The notes below the pieces were generated by a model. The model searched no databases and was not told where the DNA came from. It was given only the letters and a program-made list of their open reading frames with translations. The position numbers and the translations under genes are program-made. From positions 4,123,632 through 4,187,631 of the forward strand of contig JAGMVK010000001.1 of NCBI GenBank assembly GCA_020747065.1: a stretch of DNA of 64,000 nucleotides. The letters run 5' to 3'. Source of the DNA: Cadophora sp. MPI-SDFR-AT-0126. Lineage: Eukaryota; Ascomycota; Leotiomycetes; Helotiales; Ploettnerulaceae. Positions 57,471-64,000 of the stretch are shown here, one piece after another (within the stretch, counting starts at the first letter, position 1; every line of letters begins with the position of its first letter).

Positions 57471-58275
57471 CTAATCGTAGGCGGCTCCCAAATCGACTGG
57501 CTCAGCGCCAGTTTCCTCCACCTCCGCGCCACCTGGGCGTCTTCCACCCCGAGTTCTCTTTGCCCGAGGGGCCGGGCCAGCTCCCTCATCATCTCCATCT
57601 CCATCTCCATCCTGTCCCGCAGGACGCTTACGCTTGTCACCACCACGACGAGCAACGACCGCAGCCACGGCCTCCTCCACCCGCTTCTCCATGCGGGAGA
57701 GGATCTGCCCGCAGTCCTATGAAAGGTTAGCCGGACGTGAACCGGAGTACATACGGTGGGGATTCGGAACGAAAAGAAAAGGGGATTACCTACGAATTGA
57801 CTTTGGGCGAGATCCGCCATCCCAGCACGGAGAGCACGAGTCTCCTCCAACAACGCCAAACTCAACTCGTCGCGAGTTTTTGGCAACTCGGCGACCGCAA
57901 CACGGAGCTCTGCATCGAGAGCAGCAGCAGCAGCAGAGATGTTATCGGTCTCCTCAAGAGTCCGGGCAAGCAGGAGATCTTGGTACTCGGCTTCCAAGTA
58001 CCAGGGCAGCTATATACGGGTCAGTTACGGACTACATTCGGGGATCCGAGATCCCAAACAATGAAAAGAAAGGGGGAAACAAGGGGAGTACCTACGGGAG
58101 TGCAGATTTCGCTCTGGTCGGTACAGTACGAGCATTTCTTGCTCTTCCGGTTCTCGAAGGCGCAGACGTGATCGGGTTTCTTGATCATGGCTCGGACGCA
58201 GCGAACGCAGTCCTTCCGGTGGGCAGAGGCGAGAGCTCCGAATGGTGTGGGTGCAGGCACTGTTTGTGTTAGCAT
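57471..58275 (-). CDS. Antisense accessory gene in the copia element: Cys6 zinc-cluster-like, coiled-coil, basic tail
   Basis: Minus-strand exons 58275-58096, 58009-57794 and 57716-57471. The introns of 86 and 77 bp both begin GTAGGTA and end AG, and all junctions are in phase 0, giving 213 residues. Residues 23-58 have C-X2-C-X11-C-X9-C-X2-C-X6-C (C23, C26, C38, C48, C51, C58). This is like the fungal Zn2Cys6 binuclear cluster, except that the first loop is longer than its usual six residues. Exon 2 is a strongly helical, heptad-rich segment (LPWYLEAEYQDLL to ADLAQSQF). Exon 3 is charged, with a KRKRP and RAKRTRGGRRPGG nuclear-localisation-like part. It lies between pol and the 3' LTR and is transcribed against them. 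A DNA-binding or regulatory role is inference. It is absent from a minimal copia element. Confidence 0.7.
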
Positions 58276-58766
58276 CCGTTTCACCACTGAACCACCTACG
58301 ATTCTTTTGTTTTGTATACATACTTTTGCTTATTTGATTTGGTACGGGCTACAGCAAAATGTTAGCGAATATCTCTGGAGATCGACAATTCTGTGTACGT
58401 ACGGAGAGTTTTTTGATGTTTGCTTAAAGAAAGAAAGCTTCAGAATGGAGGGAGATCTGGTTTTTGTAATAGTACAGCCAGCGGTGGTCTCGCTTAGCGT
58501 CTGTTTACTTGCTATTGTCTTCTGACGGGCCGCATCAACTACTTCCGTGGGAGGTTTTTCAGGCCAGAATCGGAGGTCTTTCGGACTATGGTACTTCCGT
58601 AGCTCCGTACCTGGTACGCTCATTCTATTTTTCTTTGCGAATATGGTCATTCTGTACAGCTTGTTTTCTTTACCATTGGGTTGGAGGTTCGATTCTGTAT
58701 TGGAGATTCGCTTCTGTACTATGAAGATTCGCTTGGAAGTGTCCTTCCAAAAAGAAGAGTTGCTAG
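58276..58766. promoter_or_regulatory. Region between the antisense gene and the 3' LTR
   Basis: Must contain the promoter of the antisense gene and, next to the LTR, the polypurine tract. Short repeats of GATTCGCTT are seen near 58700-58740. No coding domain is recognised. Confidence 0.4.
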
Positions 58767-58983
58767 TGTTGGTCCGCAGGCCTATCCAAAGCATGTCTTA
58801 GCTAGAATAGGGGGTAGGACCACTTACGGGGGTGATTCGGTGGCGTTTCGGGAGGCAGTATATAGTCTAGTACCTCCCACCCCCTCTTAGAAGAAACACA
58901 GATTTTCCACACCATCAAGCTTGATATGCATATACATGATATTTACGTTTGATTCTTGGCTTATATTCGGTATTGAACCGACA
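58767..58983 (+). repeat. 3' LTR of the copia element
   Basis: 217 bp, same as the 5' LTR. It is followed directly by TTATA and the resumed helicase reading. Confidence 0.95.
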
Positions 58984-61900
58984 TTATACGCCTAAATATT
59001 CGGCTGTGATTAAGTTAGCCCGGTTAATAGTAGTTTAAGAGGCGTACGAGCGGCGATAGGAGGCTATTATATAATACTAAGAGCGTGGTTTAAGTCCAGA
59101 GGTAGCTAGGGAGAGAGTATTAAGCTATTACGTTTTAACCCGGGGTTTAGTTCGTTCGTTTATGACTATGGCCCACGATGGCAAAGATCCTAAGCTTATG
59201 TAGTGGTTATACTATAATCAGTCGTACGGTTTTAAAATTTAGTACACTACTACCGCTAAAGGGAAGATCTAGTGGATTAGGGATGATATTTTGTATCCTA
59301 AGATCCGGTTTAGTATGAGCTAATTCCGGAGTATGATTCATAGGTTGGTTAGGGAGGTAAGAGAGGAGTTATTTAAGAAGTTAATAGTAGTAAGGATGAG
59401 TAGAGACCGAGAAGTGGATATGAAGCAGGTACTACCGATTTATTAGGACAGAATGGTGGATCAGCTGTCCGAGACCCGGGTAGGGTGGTTATTTTTAGAC
59501 GACAAGCGGAATCAGTTCGTAGCATATAAGTAGTAGTAGTTATACGAGAGGATGTATAAGGAGAAGCCGTTAAGAGGGCAGTTCATGGATAGGGCGGGGA
59601 GGTTAAAAAGGGAAGCTATAGCCGCGTATTAGCGCTACGTGGAGTAGTTCCAGGAGTTATTATGGATTTTAATGTATTTATGCGGTGGTCAGCTAGCTAG
59701 AGCGCTCGAGTTGTTGGGAATACAGTGGAAGAACACGGCGTACGAGGGAGTACGGAATATTTTCATCGAGGAGGGTTTAGTTACGTTCGTGGCCATGTAC
59801 TATAAGGGGTATCAGAGTAGTGGAAACATTAAGATCGTGCACTAGTATTTACTAAGAGAGGTTAGGGAGTTATTGGTATATTATTTATGGTTAGTATTAC
59901 TGTTTTAGGAAAAGTTACAGTTCTAGGCGACGGGAAAACTGAGTAGTAGTTCATTTTTATGGGGAGATAGTTAGAAGAAGGAGCACCAGCAATAGACAGG
60001 CTTAAAGCGGAAGTAGCAGGAATCTAAGGAGAGTAATAACGTTCCTAAAGAGCGGGAGAGAGATAATTAGGGAGAAGAGGGCGACAGCGAGGACTAGATA
60101 GGTTAGAAGAGGTTGTTCGCCTAATAGTAGTCCTGTTCGTGGACATCGGAACAAGCCCGGAAGATTTTGAAGGAAGCTGGGTTAAGATTAATAAGTATAA
60201 ATAGGTTTAGTATTGCGAGTTACTACTAGATTACTATTACTATATCACGCTAGTATTATCGCGAAGACTGATTTAAGGACGAGAAGATGAAGTTAAAGGA
60301 GGGTGATAGATAGGATAAAGATAACGTAGATAGGGACGACTTATGGGATTTGTAAGCTGGTTACGGAACCTATATTACAGGTATAATTTACACAAGAGAG
60401 TTGATAGAAGGGGATAATTCTATTATCAGCTGCCGTAAGAAGTTCCGATAAGTCAGCTACGTATGGCATTATTTTTTAGGGTTTCCGTTGGTATATTAAG
60501 GTATTAGTATAAGCGGGAGAGCTAAGAGAAAGCGGCAGGTGTATAAGGAAGAGATATAAGACGCATAGTTGGCGCGGTGGAAGCGATTACAGGGGGTAGA
60601 TATCCATGCCGAGTTAGAGAAGATATTAGGAAGTGAGGCCCGGTTCCGTGGTTTACAAGAGCCCGTATTACAAGCCATCATGAAGTACCAGAGCCCTATT
60701 ATAGCCGTAATAGGAACAGGGGTTAGGAAGACGTTATTATTCCAGTTACCAGCTAAGAGTATGAGCTCCGGGACGACGATTGTCATCAGCCTGTTAGTTT
60801 TATTGCAGGACTATATAGTTGAGAGATATCAGTAAGCCGGCATTTCGTGTGTTAAGTAGGATCTCTAACAGTGCTATTCCCCTAGCTAGATTGTTATTAT
60901 CACGCCGGAGTCAGCGGTTAGTAAGACGTTTAGGACGTTTTTAGACTAGTTATAAGGATTGTATTTATTAGAGCGGTTTGTGTTCGATAAGTGTTATACG
61001 CTATTAGATAGTACGGTCGAGTTCCGGCCCAAGATACGGCAATTAGGCGAGTTAATGGAAAGGGGGGTGTAGATAGTTTATTTAACAGTAACGTTGCCCC
61101 CCTATACTGAGCCTGAGTTTATGAATATTATAAGGATTAAAGCTGACGATATTCATATGTTCTGATCCCTAACTAGCCGTCTGAATATTACGTATTCCGT
61201 AGTTGAGTACGAGGCGGATGAGTTTAGGACAGGGGATATTACAGCTGTTTGTAAGTTAGTAGAAGAAAAGTTGGATGAATACGCCGTACTAGCTAAAATC
61301 ATCATATATAGCAGTAGTATTGTCACTACCTAGGAGGTGAGCTATGCATTAGATTGCCACGTATATTACCGAGATATCGGTGATATAGCTATTAAAGACA
61401 AGATCCGGAAGGCGTAGGAGAGTTCAGATAGACGTGTTATTATTACTACTAATATATTTAGATTAGGCATTAACCGGCTAGATGTTCGGGTAGTGATTCA
61501 TATTAGGCCTATTTATTAGATGCGGAATTATAGTTAAGAGAGTGGTTGAGCTAGGCGGGATGGGAATAAGAGTAAAGCGATTATTTTAATACTTATTAGA
61601 AGATAAGAGGTATTACAGAAGGCACACGAGTAAGTATAGTAGCGGCTAGCGTAGTTTCATATTTCTATAATAGCTAAAGAGAAGTAGCGGATCAAGTAGC
61701 AGAAGGTTGAGCGATTTATAAGCGGTGCGGTATATCGACGGGTTTATTTGGACTAAGAGATAGATAGGATAGTAGATCGAGCGAGGTGTGAGGACGCGGA
61801 GGAGCGTTACGATATATACTAAGTAGGTGATACTATAATAGACGATTTAGAAGCGTAGCGGCAAGTATCTATTCACCGCGAGTAAGAGAAGTAAGACCGG

Positions 61901-62600
61901 TCCATAGATAGTGCCATTAATATGCCAACTAGCAGTATTCCATTTCCTGAGGTTCTTAATAATAGAATTTAGAGTAGTTATAGTTTATTTCCTAGTTCGC
62001 CCTCCGGATATTCCCAGAGTAGTACCGTGAGTTTTAACTAGAGGTTTATAGCAGACCGGATCAGTTAAGAAGAACGTGTTATATTCTAGTCCTAGTAGAG
62101 CCAGTGGCAGCAGTAGCGGGTACAGGTCCAGGCACGGAATCGGCAGGCAGGTTATAAGGTGTAGGATTTAGAGAATTAATTGGACTAGTGGGTTAGGAAG
62201 TACTTATTATATTACATCCGGAAGTACATAGGGAGTCCAGTTGATTTCCGGTATACGTTAGAAGAGTGCGTTGATCCAGAGTAAGAATTAGTTTATACGG
62301 AAGTGCAGGTATTACAGCGGATCTTATTTCAGGAGTATATAAGTTGTTACGATTATAGCGTTGCACAGCAAGTTTACAGTAAGTGGGAGGAGATCCGGGA
62401 GGGTAATCGGAAGTTTAAGCGGATCTAAGGGGGCGTTTATCAGTATCCGGAGATCGTACGAGCAGTCGTAGCAGCGATTATAGTAGCAGTGCTAGCAGAG
62501 GTTACAGATCAGGAAGTTTGGTCACATATGCGAGCAAACGGCATTTAGGGGGCTAACGAGATATTAGAGGCAGAAGAAGAAGCGGAAGTTAAGAGGGGGA
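58984..62600 (+). pseudogene. Telomere-linked RecQ-type helicase (second copy), helicase part, RIP-degraded
   Basis: Continues the reading interrupted at 51309. A long N-terminal region runs to about 60560, including GHFK-type remnants and RFGLNISINR-like sequence without a named fold. The RecQ-like core follows: FRGLQEPVLQAIMKYQSPIIAVIGTGVRKTLLFQLPA (Walker A changed from the usual GAGKS type, 60640-60750), TTIVISLLVLLQDYIVERY, VIITPESAVS, VFDKCYTLLDS at the DECH position (about 60978), VYLTVTLPP (about 61080), IIIYSSSIVTT, RRVIITTNIFRLGINRLDVRVVIH (61430-61505) and ESG-ARRDGNKS (61535-61570, RAGRDG region). A Cys-containing tail (RCEDAEERYDIY) is near 61785. Stops are TAG/TAA at Gln and Trp sites. 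Distinct from the 32.9-37.5 kb copy in motif wording. Confidence 0.75.
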
Positions 62601-63890
62601 TATTAATATAGTTTAGGCAGAGGGTAGTTTAGGGGTCAATAGAAGTAAGTGTATTATTACAGGTATTTTATAAGTTAATAGTTAAGTTAGAAAGGTAGAA
62701 AAGGTATAATATATAAAAGATGGGGGTTAATAAGGAGAATATATAAGGTTAGAATGAGTAAAGAAAGTAGTAAGGGTAAAGTAGAGGATTAAATTAAAAG
62801 GGAGAGTTAGAGAAGAAAGAAGGTAGGGTTGGAATAGAAATAGAGTTTTGAGAAAGAAAGCGTTGTTTTATAAGAGGGAATCGTTTAGAGTTAGGGTATA
62901 AATCGAGTGAGTAAAATATTATTAAGAATAGATTAACATTGAATAGAGATAAGGTATTAGGATGAGGAAATAAGGGGAAAGAAAAGGGAGGAATAAATTA
63001 TTAGGTAAGAAAACAGAGGAATAAAAAATAAAACAAGTCGGGAAAGGTTATATATAAGAGAGGGTTATTAATTAATACAAAAAGAAAATAGTTACAAAAG
63101 AGTATAAAGATAAGGTAAGATAAGGTAAGATAAGGAGTAAATTATTAAATAATGGATTAAGTTAAGAAGGAGTTTTTATAAAGAGGGTATATAGAAATAT
63201 TATAAACATATTTTAAAGATATAATTATTTAGCAGAAGTAATAAGTTAAAGATATTAGGGTTATATAAAGTTAGGGTTAGGGAAGTAAATAAGAGTTAAG
63301 GTTATAAGTAAGTAAGAGAGTAGGGTAGTAAGTAAGTGAGTGAGGACGTGAGTAAGTAAGTGAGTAAGAGGGAAGAAAAGGAAGAGTTGAAATGATTAAG
63401 AGTTAAATAATTGGAATTAAAAAAGGGGCAAAGAGTTAATATGATTTTAAAGAGATATAGGTTAGAAAGAATTAGAGCGGAGTAAATAAAATAATTATAT
63501 ATAAGAAGAAGAAATAAAATAAATAAGTTAGAACGGAGAAATTTAGTAAGGGTATTTAGGAAGAAAAGAAGAAAAGAATAATAATTAGAGAAGGAAAGTA
63601 ATTAGAAGAGGAGAATAATTAAGAAAAGTAAGGATTATTATAAAGTATAAGAATAAGAAGAGATTTTATATGTTAAATAAATTAGTAGAAGATATAAGGT
63701 TATTTTTAAGTTATTTAATTAAGGGAGAGATAGGGTTATTTTTAAATTTAAAGGAGAAAAGTTGGAGTTAGGGTTAGAGAGTAAAATTAGGGGAGAGTAG
63801 AGTTAGGAAGGGAGAGTATGGGTTAGGGTGAGAGTTATGTGAATAAAGGTAGAGAAGGGGTTAAGAGGATTTTAGGGGGGGAAATAAGAT
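62601..63890. other. C-depleted, G+A-rich subtelomeric tract
   Basis: No gene. The + strand is nearly devoid of C (many 60-base lines have none to two) and rich in A and G, with scattered AGGGTTAG and GTAAGT-type short repeats (for example, GTAAGTAAGTGAGTGAGG near 63330 and TAAGATAAGG near 63110). Confidence 0.8.
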
Positions 63891-64000
63891 TTAGGGTCAG
63901 GGTCAGGGTTAGGGTTAGGGTTAGGGTTAGGGTTAGGGTTAGGGTTAGGGTTAGGGTTAGGGTTAGGGTTAGGGTTAGGTTAGGGTTAGGGTTAGGGTTA
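63891..64000 (+). repeat. Telomere, (TTAGGG)n
   Basis: About 18 units of TTAGGG. The first two to three are variants (TCAGGG), and one unit near 63978 lacks a G (GGTTAGGTTAGGG). G-rich strand 5'-3' toward the window end, as expected for a right chromosome end. The array runs off the window. Confidence 0.98.

Larger units (their letters stand above)
51305..58988 (+). mobile_element. Full-length Ty1/copia retrotransposon with TTATA target duplication
   Basis: 217-bp LTRs at 51310-51526 and 58767-58983 begin TGTTGG and end CCGACA. I see no difference between them. The 5-bp repeat TTATA flanks both sides (51305-51309 and 58984-58988). The inside holds one intact gag-pol frame (51825-57179) and an opposite-strand spliced gene (57471-58275). 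A purine-rich stretch (AAAAAGAAGAG, 58749-58759) just before the 3' LTR is the likely polypurine tract. I did not recognise a tRNA match for the primer site after 51526. Codon and base use are GC-balanced, unlike the decayed flanks, so it escaped RIP or arrived recently. It appears competent. Confidence 0.95.

Noticed and set aside
57305..57997. Continuous minus-strand frame of 230 codons
   Set aside because: It reads through an intron (57793-57717) of the antisense gene and loses the coiled-coil and basic-tail continuity; the spliced model is better.
60496..60786. Minus-strand frame of 96 codons in the second helicase
   Set aside because: Complement of the helicase Walker A region.

Overview
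The window is the right-hand end of a chromosome from a filamentous ascomycete (Pezizomycotina). The evidence is a terminal (TTAGGG)n array on the + strand at 63891-64000, short GT..AG introns of 46-109 bp, fungus-specific gene families (PTH11-type rhodopsin-domain proteins, WSC, MAPEG, NACHT-ankyrin, Zn2Cys6-type regulator) and several transposon blocks that look mutated by RIP (TA-rich, with many CAR to TAR and TGG to TAG stops). I cannot name the species.

Layout. (1) 1-20.9 kb is ordinary-composition DNA with a mix of intact and decayed genes. Intact models are a PTH11-like receptor (1985-3217), a peroxisomal 4-coumarate-CoA-ligase-like enzyme ending in SKL (10033-11810, minus) and a 19-TM protein fusing a rhodopsin-domain 7TM module to an MFS transporter (15596-18074). 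Broken ones are LysM/WSC, MAPEG, FAD/NAD(P) oxidoreductase, fungal transcription factor, TPR, MaoC-like hydratase and ankyrin genes. A pogo-type transposase remnant carries a solo LTR, and there is a small TA-flanked MITE. (2) 20.9-22.3 kb is a degraded Tc1/mariner element with good terminal repeats. (3) 22.6-28.0 kb is one large intact three-exon NACHT-ankyrin (NLR-like) gene of 1752 residues. (4) From about 29.0 kb to the end lies a nested subtelomere. It holds a short copy and a full-length copy of a non-LTR retrotransposon with a restriction-like endonuclease (29.7-30.9 and 39.2-45.0 kb, both minus), a degraded pogo element, two degraded telomere-linked RecQ-type helicases (32.9-37.5 kb, and 50.1-62.6 kb split in two), an unrecognised degraded element (45.2-49.2 kb), and tandem repeats.

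The second helicase is interrupted by an apparently undamaged Ty1/copia element (51310-58983) with 217-bp LTRs that look identical and a TTATA target duplication. It entered after the host gene had decayed. Between its pol gene and 3' LTR, on the opposite strand, it carries a three-exon gene for a 213-residue protein with a zinc-cluster-like cysteine pattern.

The best candidates for something new are: the antisense zinc-cluster gene inside the copia element; the receptor-transporter fusion; and the restriction-endonuclease LINE with telomere-like 5' arrays, a shared 3' minisatellite, a deletion derivative and one in-frame TGA between its zinc-finger and RT halves. The last 1.25 kb before the telomere is also almost free of C on the + strand. 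All calls come from reading the sequence; no database search was run.
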